NCBI GenBank assembly: GCA_021443065.1
Contig: JABUUR010000447.1
Coordinates: forward strand, 1-7,454
Direction of reading: 5' to 3'
Length of the DNA: 7,454 bases
Source of the DNA: Fibrobacter sp.
GTDB lineage: Bacteria; Fibrobacterota; Fibrobacteria; Fibrobacterales; Fibrobacteraceae
The notes beneath the pieces are model-generated. The model saw nothing but the letters and a program-made list of their open reading frames with translations, was not told the DNA's origin and ran no database searches. Shown piece by piece: positions 1 to 5,527 of the stretch (the stretch's first letter is position 1; every line of letters begins with the position of its first letter). Made by a program: the position numbers and the translations under genes.

Positions 1-46
1 CCCGGGATGACAGGGGAAGGGGAGCCCGGGATGACAGGGGAAGGGG
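1..46. repeat. 24-bp tandem repeat inside ligA, two copies visible
   Basis: Bases 1-24 and 25-46 are identical over 22 bp, both beginning CCCGGGATGACAGGGG; the unit is 24 bp. On the minus strand the array is in frame and encodes PSPVIPGS per unit. Because the unit is a multiple of three, copy-number change would not shift the ligA frame. The array begins at the window edge, so its full copy number is unknown. I see no other copy in this window. Confidence 0.85.
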
Positions 47-401
47 CTGCGGAATTCATGCCTATTTCTTCTAGGCCTTTATCAGCGGATTCTACAAACT
101 CTGCCATTTCTTCGGCACTATAGACGTTGGAAATGCTGAGCATGGGCACCGCATGGCTTACCTTGGCAAAGTCGTTGGTCAGGTCGCTTCCGATGCTCTT
201 GGTCAGGGAGGTTCCGCTGCCCAGTTCGGGATACTTTTTTTCTAGCGCTTCCATCTCCTTAAGGCCAAAGTCAAAGTCCTGGTCGCTCATGGGGGAAACG
301 CCCTCTTTGTAATAAAGGCGGCTGGCTTCTTCAAGTTGCTTTTTCAGTTCCCCGTAACGGAGAAAATCAAACTCACGCTGTTCTTTTGTAGACTCGCTCA
401 T
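1..401 (-). CDS. ligA: NAD-dependent DNA ligase LigA, N-terminal part (3' end beyond left edge)
   Basis: LigA seals nicks in replication and repair, using NAD+ to adenylate its active-site lysine. The reverse strand is open from ATG at 401 to base 1 (133 codons). Visible are the NAD-binding Ia domain (about residues 18-60: L-KKQLEEASRLYYKEG, then MSDQDFDFGLKEMEALEKKYPEL) and the start of the adenylation domain (residues 65-103: SLTKSIGSD, F-AKVSHAVPMLSISNVYSAEEM), which align by eye with E. coli LigA (EYDRLMRELRELE, HPEL, HEVPMLSLDNVF). The catalytic KxDG motif would lie just past the edge. Residues 119-133 are PSPVIPGS-type tandem repeats not found in ordinary LigA, placed in the stretch that links the helix after PMLSISN to the KxDG strand. 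There is no Shine-Dalgarno; a TATATT hexamer lies 7 nt before the start. The identity rests on motif recall rather than a search. Confidence 0.9.
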   Translation of the reverse strand, partial: MSESTKEQREFDFLRYGELKKQLEEASRLYYKEGVSPMSDQDFDFGLKEMEALEKKYPELGSGTSLTKSIGSDLTNDFAKVSHAVPMLSISNVYSAEEMAEFVESADKGLEEIGMNSAAPSPVIPGSPSPVIP

Positions 402-408
402 GGGTGTC

Positions 409-417
409 AATATAGCA
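409..417 (-). promoter_or_regulatory. Probable ligA extended -10 element
   Basis: Read on the minus strand, TGCTATATT fits an extended -10 (TGnTATAAT-like). It ends 7 nt before the ligA ATG at 401, so transcription would start at or next to the start codon and the mRNA would be leaderless. No convincing -35 is seen. The site sits inside a 15-bp palindrome, CAATAT-AGC-ATATTG, at 408-422, which may be an operator or just an AT-rich coincidence. Confidence 0.45.
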
Positions 418-435
418 TATTGTTGCCTTGGGAAT

Positions 436-464
436 TTGCACAAAAGTGCCTGTTTATTTATATT
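436..464 (+). promoter_or_regulatory. Sigma70-type promoter of the FISUMP lipoprotein gene
   Basis: TTGCAC at 436-441 and TATATT at 459-464 are separated by 17 bp, the optimal spacing. The predicted start near 471 gives a leader of about 22 nt, which contains the AAGGA ribosome-binding site at 478-482, 10 nt before the ATG at 493. Confidence 0.6.
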
Positions 465-492
465 ATGAAAATCTTTTAAGGAATGTTGAACA

Positions 493-1284
493 ATGAATTT
501 TCGTGGCAAATACCGTAGTATCCTTTTGGGATTGGCTTCGTTGCCATGGTTTGGCTGCGGTGATTCTGGTTCGGGTTCTGGAACGCCCTTCATTGAAAAT
601 ACGGAAATTGATTCTGCATCAAGTATCATTGTAATTGAAAAAACGTCTTCCAGTAGCGAAACTTCCGGTGGAACTTTTCGCTGTTTTTCCATCGATGGTC
701 GGCAAGGAAATTGCAGTCATAATTTACCAATGCATCGAATGAGCAGTGCAACTGTTGTCACAAGCAGTTCCTCGTCTTATTCGCCTTTAGGTTATTTTTG
801 GGATTCCCGAAACAACCGTCTGTACAAGACTGTGAGGTTGGGTAATCAGATTTGGTTTGCAGAAAACCTGCAAGAAAATGGCAATGAATTTTTTGGCGTA
901 GCTGAGGCGGCCAAAGCCTGCCCTCCCCAAAGCCACTTGCCCACGGAACAAGAATGGACCGCCATGCTTGAACTTAACTCCATCGCCATGCCCGAAGATG
1001 ACGATGTCTACTACGGCCTTGTGGGACAAATGCTCAAGTCAAAGGAATCGTGGCTTGGTCGTGATCTGGGTTCCAATGAACTTTTGTTTGATGCAAAAGC
1101 CTCTGGAATTACCGTATATGACGAACCTTATAAACCGGGGTATCTTGCGGAATTTTGGACATCTACCTCTGCGACTCCGGATTCCACCAGGATTGTTCGT
1201 TTGGTGGCCAACGACAATTATGCCCAGGTGACTGCGCAGTATAATTTGTATGGACTGCAGGTTCGATGCTTGCTAGATGAATGA
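493..1284 (+). CDS. FISUMP-domain lipoprotein
   Basis: A 263-aa exported protein of the Fibrobacter major paralogous family; the molecular function of this domain is not established. Residues 1-22 look like a lipoprotein signal: basic start (MNFRGKYR), hydrophobic core, and a Cys at 22 followed by Gly-Asp. The lipobox WFGC is atypical at -3 and -2. Residues 23-95 are a Ser/Gly/Thr-rich spacer with runs of Ser. The FISUMP domain spans about 100-261: YFWDSRNNRLYKTVRLGNQ then IWFAENL, a central CPPQSHLPTEQEW, FWTSTS at 221-226, and a closing GLQVRCLLDE, the usual order of family landmarks. Cys143 and Cys259 may pair. It has its own promoter and a ligA gene diverging upstream; the next gene starts 87 bp on with no clear terminator between. 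A surface or outer-membrane location is inferred. Confidence 0.88.
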   Translation: MNFRGKYRSILLGLASLPWFGCGDSGSGSGTPFIENTEIDSASSIIVIEKTSSSSETSGGTFRCFSIDGRQGNCSHNLPMHRMSSATVVTSSSSSYSPLGYFWDSRNNRLYKTVRLGNQIWFAENLQENGNEFFGVAEAAKACPPQSHLPTEQEWTAMLELNSIAMPEDDDVYYGLVGQMLKSKESWLGRDLGSNELLFDAKASGITVYDEPYKPGYLAEFWTSTSATPDSTRIVRLVANDNYAQVTAQYNLYGLQVRCLLDE

Positions 1285-1371
1285 CTGTAAAATTTTATAT
1301 TTGGCCAAGAAAAACGTCTGTGGAAAAACATGATCTGAATTTGCGTACGGAATTGTACATATAGGATATTT

Positions 1372-2220
1372 ATGAACGAATTCGACTCTGCCCTTCAGGG
1401 ACTTTTAAATTTTGACGCTTCTTTGGGCGATGCCGCCAACCGCTACAACGGGCTTTTCAAGCAGATGATTACTGCCTCCGTTCAAATTTGCAACGATACA
1501 GATTTTGACGATCTGGTTGCAAAAAAAATGCGTTCTGTGGAATCAAGGTACGGTGCAAAGATTGAATTCAGCGAAGAGGCTACCGACGCCTACAAGAAAT
1601 TGCGTGAAGTGGTCCGTTTTGAATTGTCTCGAGAGTCCATTCTTTCCAACATGGATTACGAAATCTGCTGCACCGAAGGTAACCTTGCCAATGCCATGGG
1701 AAAGATTCGCGGCGACTTGGAAAAAATCGTTCCCGAATCACAAAAGGAAGTTGTAGAATCCATGGGCTACGCCCTCTATTCCGACTTTACCAAGTTCTTT
1801 GTGTGTTCCGTATTCGACATGGTTGCCGATGCAAAGATTTACCAGATGCCGGAATTCCGCCCCTTGCAATTGAATGCCATGGGTAAGGAAATCCGCACCA
1901 ACGTAAACGTTATCCACCAGCAAAATTCCAAGCCTCAAAAGTCCGAGGTCGTGACCAACTGGTTTCACCTGATGATGATTCTGCCCAGTTTTCTTTTCAA
2001 GAAACTTTACGGTGTGAGTTTTACGGAAATGTTTGAAGTTCCCCAGAAACAGGTGGACGACGCCGCCCACATGTACAATATTTTTGTGCAAAGTAATGAA
2101 TCCTTCGTGGCTGGTGACGAGTACAAGATTCTTCTGCACCTATTGGCGGAACTGGGCTTGAGCGAATGCTTTACGGTCCGCCCCAAGGCAAAGGGCGGAA
2201 AGAAACCTTTGGTAAATTAA
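1372..2220 (+). CDS. Conserved-looking hypothetical protein, helical, cytosolic
   Basis: A 282-aa protein I do not recognise. It has no signal peptide and no convincing membrane span; the most hydrophobic stretch (WFHLMMILPSFLFKKLYG, about residues 197-214) is short and flanked by charge, so a buried helix is more likely. The rest alternates charged and hydrophobic residues, as in a largely alpha-helical soluble protein, and ends in a basic tail (PKAKGGKK, residues 271-278). Codon use matches the neighbouring genes and no other frame competes, so it is very likely translated. Start: ATG 1372 with AGGA at 1363-1366, 5 nt upstream. It follows the FISUMP gene in the same direction by 87 bp and could be co-transcribed. 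A function cannot be assigned. Confidence 0.8.
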   Translation: MNEFDSALQGLLNFDASLGDAANRYNGLFKQMITASVQICNDTDFDDLVAKKMRSVESRYGAKIEFSEEATDAYKKLREVVRFELSRESILSNMDYEICCTEGNLANAMGKIRGDLEKIVPESQKEVVESMGYALYSDFTKFFVCSVFDMVADAKIYQMPEFRPLQLNAMGKEIRTNVNVIHQQNSKPQKSEVVTNWFHLMMILPSFLFKKLYGVSFTEMFEVPQKQVDDAAHMYNIFVQSNESFVAGDEYKILLHLLAELGLSECFTVRPKAKGGKKPLVN

Positions 2221-2258
2221 AAGTCCAAGGCGTTTTGCCTTGAACCTTTAAGTTTTTT
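2219..2258. terminator. Probable bidirectional terminator between converging genes
   Basis: A 6-bp stem CAAGGC/GCCTTG (2226-2231 with 2237-2242, loop GTTTT) lies just after the stop at 2220. Outer bases AAAG (2220-2223) and CTTT (2246-2249) can extend it past a small internal loop. It is followed by six T at 2253-2258 for the plus strand. On the minus strand the same hairpin is followed by GACTTTTAATTT, so it can also end the esterase transcript. A weaker hairpin ATCCT/AGGAT sits at 2259-2273. Confidence 0.6.
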
Positions 2259-2293
2259 ATCCTGCGCTAGGATTGACTGACAGGGCTTGCCGT

Positions 2294-3526
2294 TTAGAAC
2301 TGTTCGAAGAATTTGTGAACTTCTTCGGGAACCCAGGTCTGTTCCCAGTTCCAACCCACGCTCATGTTGCCTGTATCGTGGGCGGTCCACTGGTGTCCGC
2401 CGGGCCAGCTGCACCACTTTACCGGGAAACGCTCATCGACGTTCTTGAAATCGTGGCAGATGTGTCCGGTGTTTCCTTGATTCTCGACGGGCTTTTCGTC
2501 GCTAGCGTCGGTGAATTGACTGTCGCCATCAGAGGCTTTTCCGTTCTTCTTGAGAATCCTGGGGAGAGCGCTGCTCAAGGCCCTGTCGTATGTACAGCGG
2601 TCGTCAGCCTTTCCGTGGACGTTCATCCATGCGATGGGCAAGTTCTTTTCGGCGTTGGCTTCGCTCGGCAGCCAGATGTTCCAGTCTGCAACGGCATAGG
2701 TGGCCACGGCGCGTATGCGGTCCTGGTAATCCAAAGACAGGGAGTAAGAGAACATGGCGCCAAAGCTGAATCCCGTAATGAACACTCGGCTTGTGTCGAT
2801 ACAGTAGTTGTCCTCGATGGTGGTCAGGGCCTTTCCGAAGAAATCATGGTCCTCCTGCCCCTTGTTCCAAAGGCCTCCCACGGCACCGAAAGAGGCGAAA
2901 ATATAGTCGCCGTTCTTGTCAAGAACCTGCTGGCCGTAATAGGGGGTGGGGTGGTCGTAATCCGGAGTGTGGTGTACGAAATCTTCGGCGGAACTGCCGT
3001 AGCAGTGCAGTGCAATCAGCAACTTGTATTTCTTGTTGTTGTCGTAATTTTGAGGAAGGGTGATAAAGTATTCGCGATTGGTGCCGTTGACGTTTACCAC
3101 ATGGTGCTCGCCATTTTCAACCTTCCTGTCGGTCATGAGGGTTGTTTCTCTTCCGCAGCCTTTGCTGGGGGTGGGTGCGTTACCTAAGGCATACCCGAAC
3201 TTGAAGGTGGGGGCGGCCTGCATGGAACTTGAAGAAGGGACTGCGTCTGCGGAACTTGCGGGCGTAGCCTCGGAACTCGTCGGCAAATCTTGTGCGCTGG
3301 AACTAGGGACGGTGGCAGAGGATGCGGGCTCGATGTCGGAATCGGACGCAGAGGATGCGGGGGCTACCTCGGAAGAGCCTGGCAGAACCGTATCGCTGGA
3401 CTCAGGGATTGTTTCGCTGGATTCGGGATAACCCTGAACAGAACTGTCGCCACCGCAGGCTATTAAAACCGCCATTCCCATGGTGGAAAGCGCGGCTACC
3501 GCAATTTTTTGAAAATTGTATTTCAC
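2294..3526 (-). CDS. Secreted lipid-anchored esterase, CE1 / PHB-depolymerase-like alpha/beta hydrolase
   Basis: Probably removes ester-linked side groups (feruloyl or acetyl) from plant polysaccharides outside the cell; the exact substrate is inferred. GTG at 3526 is chosen as start because AAAGGAG (3532-3538) lies 5 nt upstream; a GTG two codons earlier overlaps that site. From this start the protein has 410 aa. It has a lipoprotein signal with lipobox LIAC (Cys24), a Ser/Pro/Ala/Glu linker (about 26-105) and the hydrolase domain (about 108-410). Landmarks are HCYG at 174-177 (oxyanion region), the nucleophile elbow GFSFG with Ser254, HGKADDRC with Asp308/309 as the acid, and GGHQW with His378, an order typical of the LpqC/feruloyl esterase group (COG3509). 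Six Cys in the catalytic domain suggest disulfides. In-phase 14-bp direct repeats (3315-3328, 3348-3361) occur in the linker. It is transcribed alone, converging with the hypothetical gene. Confidence 0.88.
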   Translation of the reverse strand: MKYNFQKIAVAALSTMGMAVLIACGGDSSVQGYPESSETIPESSDTVLPGSSEVAPASSASDSDIEPASSATVPSSSAQDLPTSSEATPASSADAVPSSSSMQAAPTFKFGYALGNAPTPSKGCGRETTLMTDRKVENGEHHVVNVNGTNREYFITLPQNYDNNKKYKLLIALHCYGSSAEDFVHHTPDYDHPTPYYGQQVLDKNGDYIFASFGAVGGLWNKGQEDHDFFGKALTTIEDNYCIDTSRVFITGFSFGAMFSYSLSLDYQDRIRAVATYAVADWNIWLPSEANAEKNLPIAWMNVHGKADDRCTYDRALSSALPRILKKNGKASDGDSQFTDASDEKPVENQGNTGHICHDFKNVDERFPVKWCSWPGGHQWTAHDTGNMSVGWNWEQTWVPEEVHKFFEQF

Positions 3527-3598
3527 AATCACTCCTTTGTTTTCCGTATTTCTAACCCAATACCCAACACGCCCAAAATAATTTACCCTTAAAAAGAG

Positions 3599-3607
3599 GC
3601 TATAGCA
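3599..3607 (-). promoter_or_regulatory. Possible extended -10 element of the esterase gene
   Basis: On the minus strand TGCTATAGC resembles an extended -10. It shares the 9-mer TATAGCATA (plus strand, 3601-3609) with the ligA upstream region (411-419). Transcription from here would give a leader of about 65 nt carrying the strong AAAGGAG site. No good -35 at the right distance is seen. Confidence 0.35.
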
Positions 3608-3627
3608 TAACGTGGCGTGACAATCCC

Positions 3628-3644
3628 ATAGACAAATTGTCTAT
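3628..3644. promoter_or_regulatory. Perfect 17-bp palindrome, candidate operator
   Basis: ATAGACAA-A-TTGTCTAT: two 8-bp arms around one central base. It lies in the 222-bp gap between the divergent esterase (start 3526) and 65-aa protein (start 3749). It sits about 35-50 bp upstream of the predicted esterase transcription start and about 105 bp upstream of the small gene. The form suits a dimeric helix-turn-helix regulator; I cannot name the family. A second, looser inverted repeat, TTGCAT-8 nt-ATGCAA, is at 3686-3705. Confidence 0.5.
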
Positions 3645-3735
3645 AAGCAAAAGTTTACGAAAAGACCGGGATGTTTTTTTTGGCGTTGCATGTTGTCAAA
3701 TGCAAAAATTGCGGGACTGCAAGGACAATTTTGGC

Positions 3736-3741
3736 TATCTT
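3736..3741 (+). promoter_or_regulatory. Possible -10 hexamer of the 65-aa gene
   Basis: TATCTT ends 7 nt before ATG 3749, and there is no Shine-Dalgarno between, consistent with a leaderless transcript. No good -35 is seen at 16-18 bp. Confidence 0.35.
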
Positions 3742-3748
3742 TGGGTTT

Positions 3749-3946
3749 ATGAACGAAGAAATTAACACTCAAGAAAACGTCGGCGAGGTTCACGACACGA
3801 AAGATAGCCTTGAAAAGTCAAAGTCCGACCGAATTAAGAGGATGCGGGGCTGGATGGGCGTCCGTAGCGATATTCACACGGGAAATATATCCGTAGACGG
3901 GGAGGCTCCCTCTTATGGCGATGCCCCCAACGGCTGGAACCGCTAG
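3749..3946 (+). CDS. Small hypothetical protein, 65 aa
   Basis: I do not recognise this protein. ATG 3749 is preferred over the in-frame ATG at 3671: it has the TATCTT promoter-like spacing, and the 26 upstream codons look non-coding. The N-terminal half (residues 1-30) is highly charged, rich in Glu, Asp, Lys and Asn, and probably disordered or helical. The C-terminal half has a basic patch (DRIKRMRGW, 27-35) followed by a Gly/Asp/Asn/Pro-rich segment ending in GDAPNGWNR. There is no signal peptide, membrane span or Cys. It ends 3 bp before the mntP stop codon on the other strand, leaving no room for a separate terminator. The lack of competing frames and the compact packing favour a real gene, but only homologues would prove it. 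Confidence 0.55.
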   Translation: MNEEINTQENVGEVHDTKDSLEKSKSDRIKRMRGWMGVRSDIHTGNISVDGEAPSYGDAPNGWNR

Positions 3947-3949
3947 ATT

Positions 3950-4507
3950 TTAGAACAGCATTTTGATACCGATTCCAATGAGGATGATTCCTGCGATGAT
4001 CTCGGGAATTTTTGTCTTGAATTGCTTTGCCGCCCGACGGCCGATTTCGTAGCCGAGAATGCCCATCAGAAGGCTCGCCAAGGCGATTGCGGAGGTGGCC
4101 GTCACCATGTCGGCGTTGATGAAGGCGAAGGATATTCCTACGGCAAAAGCGTCGATGCTGGTGGCGACGGACATAAGCAAGATGTTTGCAATGGTCAGGT
4201 TCTTTGCGCTGGCTTCTGCCACGGCGTCCTCTTCACCGCGAACGGCACCCCAGATCATGCGACCGCCTAAAATGCAGAGGATTGCGCAGGCAATTGGCGT
4301 TGCCACGGAAGAAAACCATTGTTCGGCGAAGTTGCCCAGGAAATATCCGATGAGGGTCATGCCGCCTTGGAATACTCCGAAACTTACCGCCTGCAACATG
4401 GCGCGACTGTATTTGATGCCGCTTTTGCTTAGCCCGGTGGCGATTGCGACGGCGAAGCAGTCCATGGCTTCTACAATGGCGATAACGATGATTTCAATGA
4501 TTCCCAT
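3950..4507 (-). CDS. mntP: Manganese efflux pump MntP
   Basis: MntP is an inner-membrane Mn2+ exporter protecting against manganese excess. The 185-aa product matches the family's usual length (E. coli 188) when started at ATG 4507; a start at 4579 would add 24 polar residues that the family lacks and overlap the divergent gene. It shows six hydrophobic segments in two internal repeats, each with an Asp-containing motif: EAMDCFAVAIATG (residues 13-25, Asp16) and ATSIDAFAVGI (115-125, Asp119). LGGRMIWGAVRG (80-91) and the C-terminal GIILIGIGIKMLF also match. No Shine-Dalgarno is present; TATCTT (4515-4520) lies 7 nt before the ATG. The leader is too short for a yybP-ykoY manganese riboswitch, a common control of this family, so regulation is more likely by a protein at the adjacent inverted repeat. 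Confidence 0.93.
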   Translation of the reverse strand: MGIIEIIVIAIVEAMDCFAVAIATGLSKSGIKYSRAMLQAVSFGVFQGGMTLIGYFLGNFAEQWFSSVATPIACAILCILGGRMIWGAVRGEEDAVAEASAKNLTIANILLMSVATSIDAFAVGISFAFINADMVTATSAIALASLLMGILGYEIGRRAAKQFKTKIPEIIAGIILIGIGIKMLF

Positions 4508-4523
4508 GTTGTATAAGATAGAA

Positions 4524-4548
4524 ATGATTCTTGATTTTTGAGAATCAT
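4524..4548. promoter_or_regulatory. Inverted repeat in the mntP / redox operon divergent gap, candidate operator
   Basis: Arms ATGATTCT (4524-4531) and AGAATCAT (4541-4548) are perfect 8-bp complements separated by 9 nt. The site lies immediately upstream of the mntP -10 hexamer and over its -35 region, and also overlaps the region where a -35 for the cytochrome gene would be. A metal-responsive regulator (MntR or Fur type) is a plausible binder, given mntP; this is inference, as the sequence does not match a consensus I can name with confidence. Confidence 0.45.
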
Positions 4549-4562
4549 GCCGGTGAATAAAG

Positions 4563-4568
4563 TATATT
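4563..4568 (+). promoter_or_regulatory. Possible -10 hexamer of the redox operon
   Basis: TATATT lies 10 nt before ATG 4579; a weak TTGAGA (4538-4543) is 19 bp further up. A start near 4575 would leave a leader of only a few bases. No Shine-Dalgarno precedes ATG 4579. Confidence 0.4.
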
Positions 4569-4578
4569 TTCTTGTACA

Positions 4579-4950
4579 ATGGGACTTCGATTTAAAGTAG
4601 CATCGGTGATTTTGATTCTAGCCAGCATTCTGCTTGCGCTGGACCTTTTCTCGTTGCCCCCGGTGACTGAGGAACTGAAGACCGAGGCACAGGATTTTTT
4701 TACAAATGAGTGCAAAGGCTGCCATCGGTGGGCACGGAAGTTTGCAGCTCCCCCAATGCGCGACAATGTGCAACAGTACGTGGACAATCCCGAGGAAATG
4801 GTCAAGTACCTGATGTCGCCATCGCCAAGGCACCCGGACCAGTGGCCAGCCATGGATATTGCCCCCCTTACAGAAGTACAGGCCAAGATGATGACCGCGT
4901 GGCTCTTGTACATTCTCAAGAATCCTGATGACCCGGGGAGGCCCAAGTGA
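4579..4950 (+). CDS. Membrane-anchored monoheme cytochrome c
   Basis: A small electron carrier of 123 aa, first gene of the redox operon. Residues 6-26 form a hydrophobic segment after MGLRFK with no obvious cleavage site, so it is probably an uncleaved anchor holding the haem domain in the periplasm. CKGCH (45-49) is the single haem c motif. Met60 (APPM) or Met92 (PAMDIAPLTEVQAKMMTAWL) could be the distal ligand; the position of Met92 before an LT-E-Q helix is typical of class I cytochromes c. Its stop overlaps the start of the next gene (GTGA at 4947-4950), implying translational coupling. By context it may correspond to the monoheme subunit (ActE-like) of Alternative Complex III or exchange electrons with the pentaheme protein. 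It needs a cytochrome c maturation system encoded elsewhere. Confidence 0.85.
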   Translation: MGLRFKVASVILILASILLALDLFSLPPVTEELKTEAQDFFTNECKGCHRWARKFAAPPMRDNVQQYVDNPEEMVKYLMSPSPRHPDQWPAMDIAPLTEVQAKMMTAWLLYILKNPDDPGRPK

Positions 4951-5519
4951 AATATATGGTGGTTGTCTTCGGGGTTGTCTTTGCTTTTCTGATGGCGGAT
5001 TTTTTCTGGAGTCAAGGTAATTTTGATTCTACGTTGGTGCCAGGGGTTGGTACTATTCCTGATTTCGACCATGGGCTGCACGGTGATTCCATCGGATTGG
5101 ACTGCGCTGCCTGCCACACGGGTGCAAGGAGTGCGGCGAAGGCCTACATGCCGTCTAAAAGGGATTGCATGGACTGTCATCGTTTGCCCTTGACTGAAAA
5201 TCCAGGAATTGAAAATCTGGATTCTACCTTGGCTCGCGCGCCGGAACATCCCTGGGTGTCCAAGTCCGTGTTGCCGGAACATGTGGTGTTTCATCATGGT
5301 GTGCACAGTGCTGCCGGTGTGAACTGCACGGATTGTCATGGGATGAAAACAGCTTCAGGGGGTTCGACGATCTCGCGGAACGCAGAGGCGAAGCTTGCCG
5401 TGCAGTATACTGCCTCGAAAGCGACCATGCAGTCTTGCGTGCGGTGTCACAAGGGTGAAACTTTCAACGATCGGAATTTCAAACGGGCGGCCACCTATTG
5501 CGCTGCCTGCCATCGATAG
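4947..5519 (+). CDS. Pentaheme cytochrome c (ActA/QrcA/NrfB-like)
   Basis: A 190-aa multihaem electron-transfer protein. The start is GTG 4947, supported by GGGGAGG at 4935-4941 with 5-nt spacing. Residues 3-20 are an N-terminal hydrophobic segment (anchor or signal, without a clear cleavage site). Five CXXCH motifs follow: CAACH 53-57, CMDCH 74-78, CTDCH 127-131, CVRCH 164-168 and CAACH 185-189. Two repeats of the form F-(D/H)-H-G-x-H about ten residues before a haem (residues 40-45 and 116-120) are typical class III cytochrome (c3/c7) patterns, where these His are distal ligands. The chain ends one residue after the last haem motif. Five haems with a membrane anchor fits ActA of Alternative Complex III; size and haem number also fit NrfB. 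The iron-sulfur gene starts 8 bp after its stop. Confidence 0.9.
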   Translation: MKYMVVVFGVVFAFLMADFFWSQGNFDSTLVPGVGTIPDFDHGLHGDSIGLDCAACHTGARSAAKAYMPSKRDCMDCHRLPLTENPGIENLDSTLARAPEHPWVSKSVLPEHVVFHHGVHSAAGVNCTDCHGMKTASGGSTISRNAEAKLAVQYTASKATMQSCVRCHKGETFNDRNFKRAATYCAACHR

Positions 5520-5527
5520 GAGGGGCT

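Noticed and set aside
1..46. CRISPR array
   Set aside because: The repeats are directly adjacent (24-bp unit with no unique spacers) and lie in a coding frame.
127..312. 61-aa plus-strand frame at the left end
   Set aside because: Shadow of ligA, whose conserved residues are read on the minus strand.
2273..3187. 304-aa open frame on the plus strand opposite the esterase
   Set aside because: It lies wholly antisense to a gene with a complete catalytic triad, signal and ribosome site; its translation has no domain pattern and reflects the codon bias of the real gene.
4508..4578. yybP-ykoY manganese riboswitch upstream of mntP
   Set aside because: The gap to the divergent gene is only 71 bp and the mntP -10 hexamer abuts its start codon, leaving no room for the aptamer.
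3950..4579. Longer mntP starting at 4579
   Set aside because: The extra 24 residues are polar and unlike the MntP N-terminus, and the start would overlap the divergent cytochrome start codon.
4545..5339. 264-aa open frame on the minus strand opposite the two cytochrome genes
   Set aside because: The plus strand has six CXXCH motifs, coupled starts and good ribosome sites; the minus reading is rich in His, Arg and Ser without any recognisable fold.
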